The notes: generated from the letters alone by a model not told the origin. A stretch of 64,000 nt of DNA from Anaeromyxobacter oryzae (GCF_023169945.1 NZ_AP025591.1:3778481-3842480), one strand, 5' to 3'; positions 54,334 through 63,656 are shown, counted from the stretch's first letter. Translations and numbers: made by a program.

Positions 54334-55353
54334 GTGCTGCAGCTCCTCCAGCATCTCCTGGCCTTGCAGTGGCGCCGCGCCGGCGCGGCCCTCCGCGAGA
54401 CGACCGTCACGGGCTCCCGCGTCTGGTACGCGGAGTTCGCTCCGCTCGAGGACGCGGCGCGCGAGCGGGCGCTGTCGATCCCGCGCCTGCCCTGGCAGCG
54501 GGGGCCCGCGGCGGCTCCCGCTCTGCGCCGGCCCCCGCCGACGCTGATCCTGCTCCACGGGCTCGGCGCCTCGGCCTCCTCCTTCCACGCCGTCATCCCG
54601 CCCCTGCGCGAGGGGTACCGCGTCGTGGTGCCGGACCTGCCGGGCTACGGGTGGTCGCAGCCGCCCAGCGGGAAGTCCTTCCTCCGCTTCGGGGAGCTGC
54701 TCGACGCCGCGGAGGCGTTCGTCGAGCGGATCGCGCCCGGCGGCGCCTACCTCGCCGGGAACTCGATGGGAGGCTGGATCGCCGCGAAGCTCGCGGCGCG
54801 CCGGCCCGACCTGGCACGAGGGATCGCCCTCCTGAACCCCGGCGGCCCCGCGCTCAACGCCGAGGACTGGACCGACTTCGGCCGGATCCTCGCCGGGGAG
54901 GAGGCGGACGCCGCGCAGCAGCTCGTGACGAGGGTGTTCCACCACCCGCCGTTCGGGGCCCGCTTCGTCAAGGGCGACATCCGGCGGATGATGCGCGCGC
55001 CTTCCGTCCTGCAGCTCGTCGCGACGCTCGAGGCGGAGGACTTCCTCTCCGAGGAGGAGCTCGCCCGGGTCGAGTGCCCGTCCGTGCTGATCTGGGGGGA
55101 GAACGACCGCTTCATCCCGGAGGGCTGCCGGTCGTTCTTCCTCGAGAAGCTGCCGCGCGTCCGCTACCACCCGGTGCCGGACTGCGGGCACTGCCCGCAG
55201 CTCGAGTGCCCGCGCCGGACCGCCGAGATCCTGCTCGAGCTGCCGCGCCTGCGGCGGCGCCACATGGTGAAGCCGCGGGGCCGGGCCCGGGCGAGGGCGC
55301 GGCCGCCCGCGCCGCGCGTCACCGGACCGAAGCCGGACGTGGCCTCCGCGTAG
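54334..55353 (+). CDS. Alpha/beta-hydrolase fold protein
   Basis: 339 residues from GTG 54334, 4 nt after the chemoreceptor stop with GGAG just upstream. The oxyanion region is LILLHGLGASASSFH. The nucleophile Ser lies in AGNSMGGW, the acid Asp in WGENDRFIP and His in CGHCPQLE. A basic Arg/Pro tail follows residue 305. Lipase, esterase or C-C bond hydrolase activity is possible. It ends 3 bp from the convergent gspN gene. Confidence 0.85.
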   Translation: MLQLLQHLLALQWRRAGAALRETTVTGSRVWYAEFAPLEDAARERALSIPRLPWQRGPAAAPALRRPPPTLILLHGLGASASSFHAVIPPLREGYRVVVPDLPGYGWSQPPSGKSFLRFGELLDAAEAFVERIAPGGAYLAGNSMGGWIAAKLAARRPDLARGIALLNPGGPALNAEDWTDFGRILAGEEADAAQQLVTRVFHHPPFGARFVKGDIRRMMRAPSVLQLVATLEAEDFLSEEELARVECPSVLIWGENDRFIPEGCRSFFLEKLPRVRYHPVPDCGHCPQLECPRRTAEILLELPRLRRRHMVKPRGRARARARPPAPRVTGPKPDVASA

Positions 55354-55356
55354 CCG

Positions 55357-56292
55357 CTACTGCGCGTTCGGCGCGACGGCGACGCGGGGGTGGCCGAGGC
55401 TCCCGAACACCTGCAGGCTGTAGGCGCCGTCGGGCCCCTTCGCCATCTCCGCGAGCGACTGGTACTGCGACATCCCGCTCCGCGACCAGAACGCCGGCTG
55501 CAGCCGGATCTTCGCCTTCCCGAAGAGCGGGGCGTACTCGAGCCGCGGCTGGCCGGCGACCTGCAGGGAGAGGCCGTCCGCGGAGAGCTCCGCGTCGCCG
55601 CCCTTCGCCTCGAGCTTCTCCGCGATCGCCTTCCCGCCGTCGAGCTTCACCTTGAGCGTGATCGCGCCGAGCGCGATCTTCTGGAGCGGCAGCGCGGCGT
55701 CCATGCCGGGGAGGGGGAGCTTCCCTCCCGACACGCCGGCGCCCGCGACCGCGAGGTCGATCCGGCCGGTGGGCTTGTCGTTCGGGCCGGCCGGGACGAC
55801 GACGTCGACCGTGCCGCCGAGCTTGCCGGTGAGATCCACGCCCGTCGCCGCCTTGAGCGGAGGCGCCTGGGCGAGATCGACGCCGTCCACGCGCGCGACG
55901 ACGGCGCGGGCGTCCCCGGAGAGGTCCGCGGTGCCCTCGATCGTGCCCTGGAACACGCGGGCGTCGAACGCCAGCACGCGCTTTCCGGTCAGGAGCGGGA
56001 GGACCTTCAGCGACGCGCCGAGCGCGTCGAGCGAGATCTTGAGGCCGGTGGAGTCCTCCAGCCGGACGCCTTCTGCGCGTACGCCGAGCACGCCGGCCGG
56101 CCCGACGTCGGCCATGTCGACCTGCCAGCCCCGCGCGCCGGCCTCCATGATGAGCCGCTCCTTCACCGCCTCGCCGGGGAACGTCCAGCGGAGCGCGAGC
56201 GCGAACGCGGCGACGGCGAACGCGCCGTAGAGGAGGCGGGGCTTCCAGACGTTCCAGTCCCGGGCCTTCCAGAACTTCCAGTCGATCTTCAT
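55357..56292 (-). CDS. gspN: Type II secretion protein GspN
   Basis: 311 residues. A basic Trp-rich start (MKIDWKFWKARDWNVWK) precedes one membrane helix (about 20-38) and a beta-rich periplasmic domain related to the AsmA/TamB-like GspN fold. It contains AFDARVFQGTIEGTADLSGD and ends with GSLGHPRVAVAPNAQ. GspN is an optional T2SS component. Last gene of the gsp operon, 14 nt after gspM. Confidence 0.82.
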   Translation of the reverse strand: MKIDWKFWKARDWNVWKPRLLYGAFAVAAFALALRWTFPGEAVKERLIMEAGARGWQVDMADVGPAGVLGVRAEGVRLEDSTGLKISLDALGASLKVLPLLTGKRVLAFDARVFQGTIEGTADLSGDARAVVARVDGVDLAQAPPLKAATGVDLTGKLGGTVDVVVPAGPNDKPTGRIDLAVAGAGVSGGKLPLPGMDAALPLQKIALGAITLKVKLDGGKAIAEKLEAKGGDAELSADGLSLQVAGQPRLEYAPLFGKAKIRLQPAFWSRSGMSQYQSLAEMAKGPDGAYSLQVFGSLGHPRVAVAPNAQ

Positions 56293-56306
56293 GGGCCGGT
56301 CACCCG

Positions 56307-56864
56307 CTACGCCTTGAGCTGGTACGTGGAGACGACGAGCGTGGCGTCGACGAGCGCGGGGTCGTCCGACCTCGTCGTGACCCGCACGCGCCGGACCTTC
56401 ACGACGCCGGGGCCGCGCTCGAGCGCCTGCATGAGCCGGGCGAGGCGGCCGAGGTCGATGCGGGCGACGTTGACCTCGACGGCCTCCTCGCGCATCCCCT
56501 CGAGCTCGCTCGGCGCGCTGGAGGGCCGCAGGTCCGTGACCTCGACCTGGAGCGACGCGCCCGTCTGCGAGATGTGGCTCATGAGCTGGACGGGCGGGCC
56601 CTTGAGGCGCGCCTCGATCGCCTGCCGCTCGGCCTGGCGGCGGCGATAGCCCTCGGCGAGCTTGCTGACCTGCGAGATCACGCGCGTCTTCTCCTCGATG
56701 CGCGACTCGCGCGCCGAGATCCCCGCGCTGATGCGGAACGAGACGAGCCAGACGACGAACACCGTGACCGCGACCGACGCGGCGGTGACGAGGACGCGCT
56801 CGCGCGGCGAGAGCTTCGCGAGCCACGCCTCGAGATCCGCGCGGAGCCTCCGGAGCGTTTCCAT
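56307..56864 (-). CDS. gspM: Type II secretion protein GspM
   Basis: 185 residues: LSPRERVLVTAASVAVTVFVVW is the characteristic GspM start with one membrane helix (about 24-44). A coiled coil and a ferredoxin-like periplasmic domain follow. It pairs with GspL in the inner-membrane platform. The start adjoins the gspL stop. Confidence 0.87.
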   Translation of the reverse strand: METLRRLRADLEAWLAKLSPRERVLVTAASVAVTVFVVWLVSFRISAGISARESRIEEKTRVISQVSKLAEGYRRRQAERQAIEARLKGPPVQLMSHISQTGASLQVEVTDLRPSSAPSELEGMREEAVEVNVARIDLGRLARLMQALERGPGVVKVRRVRVTTRSDDPALVDATLVVSTYQLKA

Positions 56865-58499
56865 CTATCCCCTCCCGCCCGCGGCGTCGCGCGGGCCCGA
56901 CTCGAGGCAGGTGAGCCCCGAGTCCACGGAGAACTCGAACTTGCCGTCCGTCGCCCGCTTCCGGGCGCTCCCCGAGCGGGCGTCGCCGAAGCACCGGGAC
57001 GCCTTCAGGGCGCCGACGATGCGGTCCACGTTCTCGGCCGCGTCGGTGGTCCCCTCGAGGTGGAGCTTGTCCCGGGTGATCTCGATGCGGTCGAAGCGGA
57101 GGGGGACGGACGCGGGGACGCGATCGGCGAGCTCTGCGAACAGGTCCACCGCCGACACCTTCGGCAGCGAGGCGCCCGTGCCGCTCCGGCCGCGCAGGAT
57201 CGCCTGCGCCTGGCCGAAGTCCTCGTAGCACTTCCCGATGATCTTCTGCTCGGCGTCGCAGAGCGCGCGATCGAGCGCCCCCTCCTGCCGCGAGAGCGCG
57301 AACACCTTCACGCCTGCGCCCGCGATGGCGAGGAGCACGACGAGGGCGGCGTACGCCCCGAGGCGCGCGACCTTGCCCTTGAGGTGCTCGAAGTCGCGCG
57401 TGAAGGCGAGCGAGCCCCGCCGCAGGTTGAGGCGCGGGGCGCGGGCGCCCTGGTGGGCCCGCAGGGCGAGGGCGAGCGCGAGCGCGAGGCCCGGCGCGTC
57501 GGCGGGGGCGAGCTTGTCGCCGGCGGGCCCGGAGAGCGCCAGCGCCGCCACCGGGCCCTCGACCTCCGGCGCGAGCAGCTCGGCGAGGAGCGGCAGCCGC
57601 GCGATCTCGCCGGCGAGCACGAGCCGGCCGGCGGGCCGCGGGCCGACGCGGGCGTGCCAGGAGCGCAGGGTGGCGCGGAGCTCGCGCACGAGCTGGGCGA
57701 GGGCGCGCCGGAGCGCGTCCTGCGCGTGGGGGTCGAGGGCGTCCGCGGCGGGCGTGCCCTCGGGGCCGGTCACCGCCGCGATCGCCGCCGCCGCCTCCCC
57801 CTCGGAGCGCCCGGTCTCGCGGGCGACCGCGCGGGCGAGGCCCGCCGCGCCGAACGCGAACGTCCGCGCCGCCTCGCACGTCCCCGCCTGCGCGACGCAG
57901 ATGCTGGTGCGCTCGGCACCGACGTCCACGAACACCTCGGCCGGGACGGTGCCGTCCGCCGCGGGCGCGGGCGGGTCCCCGGCCGCGCCGGCCGCCAGCA
58001 GCGCCGCGTAGGCGACGCCCGCGGGGACGACGGCCCGCGGGTCCACGCCCGCCGGCGCGAGCGCGGCGAGCAGCGCCGCGAGCTCGTCCTTCCGGACGAC
58101 GCCGACGAGGAGGTCCGTCTTCCCGTCGCGCGCGCCGAGCGGCTGCCAGTCCCACGCGACGGTGTCGAGCTCGAACGGGATCTGCCCCTCGACCTCGAAC
58201 GCCACCGTCTGCTCGATCCGCCGCGGATCGGTGAAGGGGAGGGTGACGACGTGGGACGCGACCGCCGACCCGGGGAAGGCCGCGACCGCGGCGTCGACGC
58301 GCCAGCCGCGCTCGGCGAGGAGCGCCTGGAGCGCGGCCGCCTGCCGCTCGAGCAGCGGCGGGCCCTCGCCGCCGGGGGCCGCGGGCGCGACCTCGGCGCG
58401 GGCGGTGTCGAGGACGACCCAGCTCCGGTACGTGCTCTCGAGGAGGACGGCCTTGACGGCGTGCGCGCCGAGATCGAGGCCGAGGATCTGCTGAGCCAT
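56865..58499 (-). CDS. gspL: Type II secretion protein GspL (PilM-like fused to PilN-like)
   Basis: 544 residues. The actin-like cytoplasmic domain starts ILGLDLGAHAVKAVLLES, with EVFVDVGAERTSICVAQ near 195. A membrane helix at about 372-395 (LGAYAALVVLLAIAGAGVKV) and a periplasmic ferredoxin-like domain follow. The PilM-plus-PilN architecture is clear when compared with pilM/pilN at 8.5-10.1 kb. GspL anchors the GspE ATPase. The true start is ATG 58499. Confidence 0.87.
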   Translation of the reverse strand: MAQQILGLDLGAHAVKAVLLESTYRSWVVLDTARAEVAPAAPGGEGPPLLERQAAALQALLAERGWRVDAAVAAFPGSAVASHVVTLPFTDPRRIEQTVAFEVEGQIPFELDTVAWDWQPLGARDGKTDLLVGVVRKDELAALLAALAPAGVDPRAVVPAGVAYAALLAAGAAGDPPAPAADGTVPAEVFVDVGAERTSICVAQAGTCEAARTFAFGAAGLARAVARETGRSEGEAAAAIAAVTGPEGTPAADALDPHAQDALRRALAQLVRELRATLRSWHARVGPRPAGRLVLAGEIARLPLLAELLAPEVEGPVAALALSGPAGDKLAPADAPGLALALALALRAHQGARAPRLNLRRGSLAFTRDFEHLKGKVARLGAYAALVVLLAIAGAGVKVFALSRQEGALDRALCDAEQKIIGKCYEDFGQAQAILRGRSGTGASLPKVSAVDLFAELADRVPASVPLRFDRIEITRDKLHLEGTTDAAENVDRIVGALKASRCFGDARSGSARKRATDGKFEFSVDSGLTCLESGPRDAAGGRG

Positions 58500-58501
58500 C
58501 T

Positions 58502-60052
58502 CTACTCCTCCCGCCAGTGGATGAGCCGCTGACCGACGAACGGCTTCCCCGCCTGCGCGTCCGCGCTCTGCTGGAGCTGCTGCTGGACCTGCTGGACCGC
58601 CTGCTGGACCTGCTGGGCCGGTGGGGTCTGCTGCGGCTGCTGGAGCTGCGGGGTCTGCTGCGTGTCGAGCATCACCACGGCGTCGATCCGCTTCTCCACG
58701 TCGCCGACCGTGCCGAGGGCGTGGATCCGGAAGGTGACGGACCGATCCGTGAACGCGCTCTTCTGCGACGTCCCCGGTCGAAGGACCTCCGCCTTCACCT
58801 GCGCGCCGAGTCCCTGGAGCACCGCGGCGAACTGCGCGGGCGAGATCGTGAGGAGCCCGCCCATGCGGACGGCATTGAGCGCCTTGTGCAGCTTCTCGGG
58901 GAACGTCGTGTCTGCGAGCAGCGCCATGGACGGCAGCTCCACCATCATCCGGGCGACGCGCAGCTCGTCCTCCGGGCGGTTGGAGTTCACGTTCAGGCCT
59001 GCGTCCTTCGGCAGGTAGACCGTCACGGCGTCGCCGAAGGCGGCCATGAACGCGTCCGACACGCCCGCCACGAGGTACAGCTCGTCGAGCGAGTCGAGGC
59101 GCGCGTTCTTTGCGCGGTAGCGCTCGGGGCCGCGGTCGTACGCGGAGTTCTCGTCGCTGAACCCCTTCTCGAACGGGCTCGGCTGCAGGACGAAGTTGCA
59201 GTTGCCGCCCCCGGGGAAGCTCGCCGCGAGAGCCGACGACATCGCGTCGTCGTCGGCCCAGTCGCGGAGGTACACCGCGAGCTCCTGGCGGCTCACGCGC
59301 TGCCCGTTCGCGTCCTCCCGGTCGAAGATCGCGTCCCACCGGGCGTCGCAGACGAGCCGCAGGTACGCCTCGACCTGCGACCCGAGCAGGCCGGTCTGGA
59401 GGTAGGGCGTGTCGAACTGGAGGTTCACCTTGGTGCCCTCGTCCTCGAGCTTCGCCTCGAAGGCGCCGTCGAAGTCGCCGAAGGACGCCGTCGCCTTCGC
59501 GCCGCTCTCCGCGATGGACGGTCGCCCGTCCGCCGGCACGGGCGCGGTGGTCGAGGGCCCGGACCTTGCCGCGGCGGCGCCGCCGCCCGCGCCGCCGCCA
59601 CCGCCGCCGAACAGCGCCTGCACGAGGCCCGAGTTCACCGGGATGACGCTCCAGATCTGCACGCGCGGGACGCCCTGGCCCGCCGCATCGCCCGCCGCGC
59701 CGGTGGCTGCGCCCGCCGACGCCGGCTGGCCGGGGGCCCGCGGCTGCCCCGGCGCCGGCGTGGCCGGCTGGCCCTGGAGTGCGCTGGTCACCTGCGAGAG
59801 CTGCTGGGCGGACTGGTCGAGCTGCGCCTGGAACGAGAGGACGAGCCGCGACAGGTTCACCGCGCTCTTCGCGAGCGCCTCGGCGCGGAGCGCGTCGCGG
59901 CCGTTCCCGGCGATCTGGAGGCGGACGCGGTTGTCGTAGGCGACGTCCACCGCGAGCGCGGTCAGGATCGCGACCGCGACCATCACCACGAGCAGTGCCG
60001 CCCCGCGCTCGCCCCGGCGCCCGCCGCGCCGCGTGTGGACCGTTCGCGCCAT
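58502..60052 (-). CDS. gspK: Type II secretion minor pseudopilin GspK
   Basis: 516 residues, long for GspK (about 300-350) because of a Gly/Ala/Pro linker at about 85-155 and a Gln-rich tail. The prepilin site is ERG with AALLVVMVAVAIL after it. The usual Glu5 is absent, as is normal for GspK. The body contains AVYLRDWADDD and LPKDAGLNVNSN. The start ATG 60052 overlaps the gspJ stop (ATGA). It caps the pseudopilus with GspI and GspJ. Confidence 0.88.
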   Translation of the reverse strand: MARTVHTRRGGRRGERGAALLVVMVAVAILTALAVDVAYDNRVRLQIAGNGRDALRAEALAKSAVNLSRLVLSFQAQLDQSAQQLSQVTSALQGQPATPAPGQPRAPGQPASAGAATGAAGDAAGQGVPRVQIWSVIPVNSGLVQALFGGGGGGAGGGAAAARSGPSTTAPVPADGRPSIAESGAKATASFGDFDGAFEAKLEDEGTKVNLQFDTPYLQTGLLGSQVEAYLRLVCDARWDAIFDREDANGQRVSRQELAVYLRDWADDDAMSSALAASFPGGGNCNFVLQPSPFEKGFSDENSAYDRGPERYRAKNARLDSLDELYLVAGVSDAFMAAFGDAVTVYLPKDAGLNVNSNRPEDELRVARMMVELPSMALLADTTFPEKLHKALNAVRMGGLLTISPAQFAAVLQGLGAQVKAEVLRPGTSQKSAFTDRSVTFRIHALGTVGDVEKRIDAVVMLDTQQTPQLQQPQQTPPAQQVQQAVQQVQQQLQQSADAQAGKPFVGQRLIHWREE

Positions 60053-60726
60053 CAGAAGTCCAGCGGCCGCGTGATCGCGATCCGCGCCTCCGTGACGAAC
60101 TTCTCGGTCCGGCCGTCCGCGAGCTTCAGCTCGAGCTCGAACCGGACGCGGCTCGGCAGCTCCTTCGCGTGGTCGACGGACCGCGTCGACCACTCGCGCG
60201 ACCAGTCCTTCCGCTTGTCGTCCCAGTACTGGAACCGGAGCGACTGCACGTGGTCGGCGACGAGGTCCTTCCGCCCGCCGCGGTCCGGCTCCTCGTCGAG
60301 GTGCGCCTTCTCGCGGCGGAAGAGGGCTTGCTCGCCGGCGTGGTCCGGATCCGCCTCCACCGTGTACTCGACGACCGACTGATCCGACTCCTTGGCGTCC
60401 TGGACGAGCCGCTCGTGCGCCATCGTGGTGAAGAGCAGGGTGTCCTCGCGCCCCTTGAACAACGTCGGCGACTCCCGCAGCCGGTTCGGCGAGTTCTGGT
60501 CGTAGTGCTCGGACAGGAACGCCATCGAGGTCTCGTGCGCGAGCCGGGAGAGCGCGAGGCGCGCGGCGGCGTAGCGGTCGCCCTGCTCCCGCGAGATCTC
60601 GCGCGCGCGATCCACCTGGCGGAACGTGCCGATGGTCATGCCGCCGATGAGGGCGGTGATCGCCACCGCGATCATCACCTCGACGAGCGAGAAGCCACGC
60701 GCGGCGGCGTCGCGGCGCCCCGTCAC
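60052..60726 (-). CDS. gspJ: Type II secretion minor pseudopilin GspJ
   Basis: 224 residues. Prepilin cleavage motif RGFSLVEVMIAVAI with Glu5 at residue 16, and conserved LALSRLAHETSMAF and FQYWDDKRKDW segments of GspJ. Overlaps gspI (stop and start) and gspK by four bases, so the minor pseudopilins are translationally coupled. Confidence 0.9.
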   Translation of the reverse strand: MTGRRDAAARGFSLVEVMIAVAITALIGGMTIGTFRQVDRAREISREQGDRYAAARLALSRLAHETSMAFLSEHYDQNSPNRLRESPTLFKGREDTLLFTTMAHERLVQDAKESDQSVVEYTVEADPDHAGEQALFRREKAHLDEEPDRGGRKDLVADHVQSLRFQYWDDKRKDWSREWSTRSVDHAKELPSRVRFELELKLADGRTEKFVTEARIAITRPLDF

Positions 60727-61331
60727 GGGTTCTCCTTCGGGCTCAGCACCACGAGGTGGGTGACGACCGTGAACGTGCCGTCGGTCTTGCCCTCCGGCCA
60801 GCTCACGGTGAGCCGGACCTCCCGCACGCTCTTCTTGATCTGCTCGCCGATGACGGTGAGCTGCTGGTTCAGGGTCGCCGCCATCAGGGTCTGGCGGGGG
60901 TCGGTGTTCAGGGTCGTCGGGCCGCCGCCCGACGCCGCGCCCTGGTCGCCGCCGGCCTGCTTGCCGAGCAGCGTCGCGAGGTCCGACGCGCCGCCGAGCA
61001 TCTGCAGGATCCGCTCGGGGCCGAGGTCCACCTGCGGCTTCACCGCGTGCACCTTCCAGCGCACCTCGGGGTGGCCCTCCTTCTCGAACGTCCCCTCGTC
61101 CTCCTGGTCGAAGTCGCGGAAGCCCTTCCGCTCGAACCCGTCCTCGACCTCGGCGAGCTTCGCGCGCGCGAGCAGGGTCGCGGTCTCGAGGTGCATCGCC
61201 CGCATCCCGTTCCGGAGCGCGCCGCCCACGAGCTCGGAGACGGCGAGGAGCCCCGCGGCGAGGATCGCGAGCGCGACCATCACCTCGAGGAGCGTGAAGC
61301 CGCGGCCGCGGGCGCAGGCGCGGCGCGTCAC
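60723..61331 (-). CDS. gspI: Type II secretion minor pseudopilin GspI
   Basis: 202 residues from GTG 61331, which overlaps the gspH stop (GTGA). Prepilin motif RGFTLLEVMVALAIL, then ETATLLARAKLAEVEDGF. GspI is usually about 120-130 residues. The extra length is a Gly/Ala/Leu-rich insert at about 100-140 before the final strands EVRLTVSWPEGK and FTVVTHLVVL. Confidence 0.87.
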   Translation of the reverse strand: MTRRACARGRGFTLLEVMVALAILAAGLLAVSELVGGALRNGMRAMHLETATLLARAKLAEVEDGFERKGFRDFDQEDEGTFEKEGHPEVRWKVHAVKPQVDLGPERILQMLGGASDLATLLGKQAGGDQGAASGGGPTTLNTDPRQTLMAATLNQQLTVIGEQIKKSVREVRLTVSWPEGKTDGTFTVVTHLVVLSPKENP

Positions 61332-61948
61332 TCGCGCACCTCCACCTTGCCCGAGACGACGCGCGCGCGCCCGGTGAAGGGCTCGAGCACGATCGTGTAG
61401 AGGTTCTTGCCGTCCACCACGGGCACGTACGCGCGCTGCGCCTGGCCCCCGCCGAAGAAGTAGACGTACGCGGTGCCGGACTCGATCGCGTCGCGGCGGC
61501 CCTCCACGTGCACCGGCCCGAACCCGGTCGTGCCGGGCAGCTCCCGCTTCTGCACGAGCCGGTCCTGGAACTGGCCGAAGGCGCTCTTGGCGAGGATGCG
61601 CCGGACGTCGGCGTCCTTCTCTCCGGGGAACCGCTCCTCGAGCGTGCGGTCGTCCGGCTCGCGATCCGGGTTCGCGGAGATGCCGGCGCGGCCGGGGGCG
61701 CACTCCGCCCAGTAGGCGCGCTTGTCGAGGTCGAGCGCCATGCGGCAGGTGGCGTGACGGAGGGCGGCGGTGTCGAACAGCGCGCGCATCGAGCCGGCCA
61801 GCTCGCCCGCCGCCTTCCGGGCGTTCGCCCCCGTGATCGCCTCGACCGCCGGGACGGCGAGCGTCGCGAGGAGCGCGATCACCGCCATGACGATGAGGAG
61901 CTCGACGAGGGTGAACCCCCGGAGACGCTGGCCGCCGACCCGCCGCAG
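61328..61948 (-). CDS. gspH: Type II secretion minor pseudopilin GspH, CTG start likely
   Basis: 206 residues if started at CTG 61948, which has GGGAGGA just upstream and restores the prepilin leader and site LRGFTLVELLIVMAVIALL. The first in-frame ATG is at 61888, inside the membrane helix, and would delete the leader; no ATG, GTG or TTG lies between it and the gspG stop. The body has AGELAGSMRALFDTAALRHATCRMALDL, typical of GspH/FimT. Minor pseudopilin of the tip complex. Confidence 0.85.
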   Translation of the reverse strand: MRRVGGQRLRGFTLVELLIVMAVIALLATLAVPAVEAITGANARKAAGELAGSMRALFDTAALRHATCRMALDLDKRAYWAECAPGRAGISANPDREPDDRTLEERFPGEKDADVRRILAKSAFGQFQDRLVQKRELPGTTGFGPVHVEGRRDAIESGTAYVYFFGGGQAQRAYVPVVDGKNLYTIVLEPFTGRARVVSGKVEVRE

Positions 61949-61957
61949 AGGTCCTCC

Positions 61958-62380
61958 CTAGTAGTTCACGATGTCGGCGTTGTCGCCGTCGCCGCCGGGC
62001 TGGCCGTCCGGGCCGAAGCTCTTCACGTCGTAGGAGTCCTGGTGGACCTGGCCCGGGTACACGTAGATGTACTCGTGCTGCCACGGGTCGACGAGCTGGC
62101 CCTTGTCGTTGTTCGGACGCAGGAAGCCCTCCTGGATGAGGACCTTCAGGCCCTCCTCCGTCGTCGGGTACCGGCCCTTGGCGACGCGGAACGCGTCGAC
62201 GCCCTGGTTCGCGATGTTCTGGACGTCGGTCTTCGCCTTCTCGCGCTGGGCGCGGTTCTGCTGGCTGATGACGTTGACGGCGACGACCGAGGCGATGAGC
62301 CCGATGATCACCAGCACGACCATGATCTCGATGAGCGTCATGCCGCGCGCGGCGGCGCGGCGGAGCGAGCGGGACTTCAC
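61958..62380 (-). CDS. gspG: Type II secretion major pseudopilin GspG
   Basis: 140 residues from GTG 62380. Prepilin motif ARGMTLIEIMVVLVIIGLIAS, with Met at +1 and Glu at +5. The GspG calcium-loop and fold signatures follow: YPTTEEGLKVLI, DPWQHEYIYVYPG and SFGPDGQPGGDGDNADI. It polymerises into the pseudopilus. Two nt after gspF. Confidence 0.95.
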   Translation of the reverse strand: MKSRSLRRAAARGMTLIEIMVVLVIIGLIASVVAVNVISQQNRAQREKAKTDVQNIANQGVDAFRVAKGRYPTTEEGLKVLIQEGFLRPNNDKGQLVDPWQHEYIYVYPGQVHQDSYDVKSFGPDGQPGGDGDNADIVNY

Positions 62381-62382
62381 GG

Positions 62383-63612
62383 CTAGCCTCCTGCGAGGTT
62401 GTTGATCTGGAGGATCGGCATCAGGACGGAGAAGACGATGAATCCGACGACGGCGCCCATCATCACGATCATGAAGGGCTCGAGCAGCGAGGTGAGCGCG
62501 CCGATGGTGGTCTCGACCTGGCTCTCGTAGGCGCTCGCGACGTTCGCGAGCATCTCCTCGAGCGCGCCGGATCGCTCGCCGATGGAGACCATGTGGAACA
62601 CCAGCGGCGGGAACTCCCCGGAGCGCTTCAGCGGCGCGGCGATGGACTCGCCCTCGCGGATCGAGTCGCGCGACTGCTCGACGACCTCCGCGAGCCGCGA
62701 GTTGCCGAGGACGTTCTTCACGATGTCCATCGCCGTGAGGAGCGGGACGCCGCTCTTGAGCAGCGTCGAGAGCGTGCGCGCGAAGCGGCCGATGGCGATC
62801 TGGCGCGTGAGCGGCCCGAACACCGGCGTGCGCAGCACGAACCGGTCCCACCGTGCGCGGCCCGCCGGCGTCCGCTTCCAGCGGAGGAACCAGTACGCTG
62901 CGCCGGCGGCGCCGAGGAGGATCGCCCACCAGTAGCTCGCCGCGAAGCCGGACATCGCGATGAGCGCCTTCGTGTACCAGGGGAGCGCGACGTTGGTGCT
63001 CTCGAAGATCCGGGTGATCTTCGGGACCACCACCGTGAAGAGGATCCCCATGATGACGGTCCCGATGACCATCATCGCCACCGGGTACGCCATCGTGCCG
63101 GCGATCTTGGAGCGGAGCCGCGCCTGGCTCTCGGTGAACTCGGCGAGGCGGACGAGGACGATCTCGAGCGCGCCGGAGTGCTCGCCGGCGCGGATCATGT
63201 TCACGAAGAGGTCGCCGAAGACCTTCGGGTGCATCCCGAGCGCGTCGGCGAGCGAGGAGCCCTCGTTCACCCGCTGCTTCACGTCCCCGAGGATCCGCTT
63301 CAGCTTCTCGTGCTCGACCTGATCGACGAGGGCGGTGAGCGCGTCGACGAGCGGGATGCCGGCGCCGACGAGCACCGCGAGCTGGCGCGTCGCGATGGCG
63401 AGCTCCTGGGCGGAGACGCGCCCGAGGACCCAGCGCTTCACGTTCACGTCGCGGGAGGCCTGGGCCTTCTGCTGCTGCTGCCCGAGCACCTCGGTCAGGA
63501 AGACGCCCTCGCGGCGGAGCGTCGCCCGCAGGGTCTTCGGGGAGTCCGCCTCGCGGAGCCCCGTGACCGCCTTCCCGTTCGAGGCGAGCGCCTTGTACTC
63601 GAAGACCGGCAT
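62383..63612 (-). CDS. gspF: Type II secretion platform protein GspF
   Basis: 409 residues, normal length. The N-terminal MPVFEYKALASNGKAVTG and two repeated GspF domains each with a membrane helix (near 170-195, 220-240 and 375-400). LKSGVPLLTAMDIVKNVLGN and SIGERSGALEEMLANVA are conserved. Homologous to PilC. It works with the GspE ATPase. Confidence 0.95.
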   Translation of the reverse strand: MPVFEYKALASNGKAVTGLREADSPKTLRATLRREGVFLTEVLGQQQQKAQASRDVNVKRWVLGRVSAQELAIATRQLAVLVGAGIPLVDALTALVDQVEHEKLKRILGDVKQRVNEGSSLADALGMHPKVFGDLFVNMIRAGEHSGALEIVLVRLAEFTESQARLRSKIAGTMAYPVAMMVIGTVIMGILFTVVVPKITRIFESTNVALPWYTKALIAMSGFAASYWWAILLGAAGAAYWFLRWKRTPAGRARWDRFVLRTPVFGPLTRQIAIGRFARTLSTLLKSGVPLLTAMDIVKNVLGNSRLAEVVEQSRDSIREGESIAAPLKRSGEFPPLVFHMVSIGERSGALEEMLANVASAYESQVETTIGALTSLLEPFMIVMMGAVVGFIVFSVLMPILQINNLAGG

Positions 63613-63637
63613 CTAGTCTCCGACCACCGTGAGCGTA

Positions 63638-63656
63638 GCGCCCGCGGAGCGGGCGC
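63638..63656. repeat. REP-like palindrome between gspE and gspF
   Basis: GCGCCCGC (63638-63645), loop GGA, GCGGGCGC (63649-63656): a perfect 8-bp stem. The flanks GAGCGTA and GGAGTCGAAGGGC resemble scattered REP-type elements I recall from GC-rich proteobacteria. It is the only copy in the window. Confidence 0.5.
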
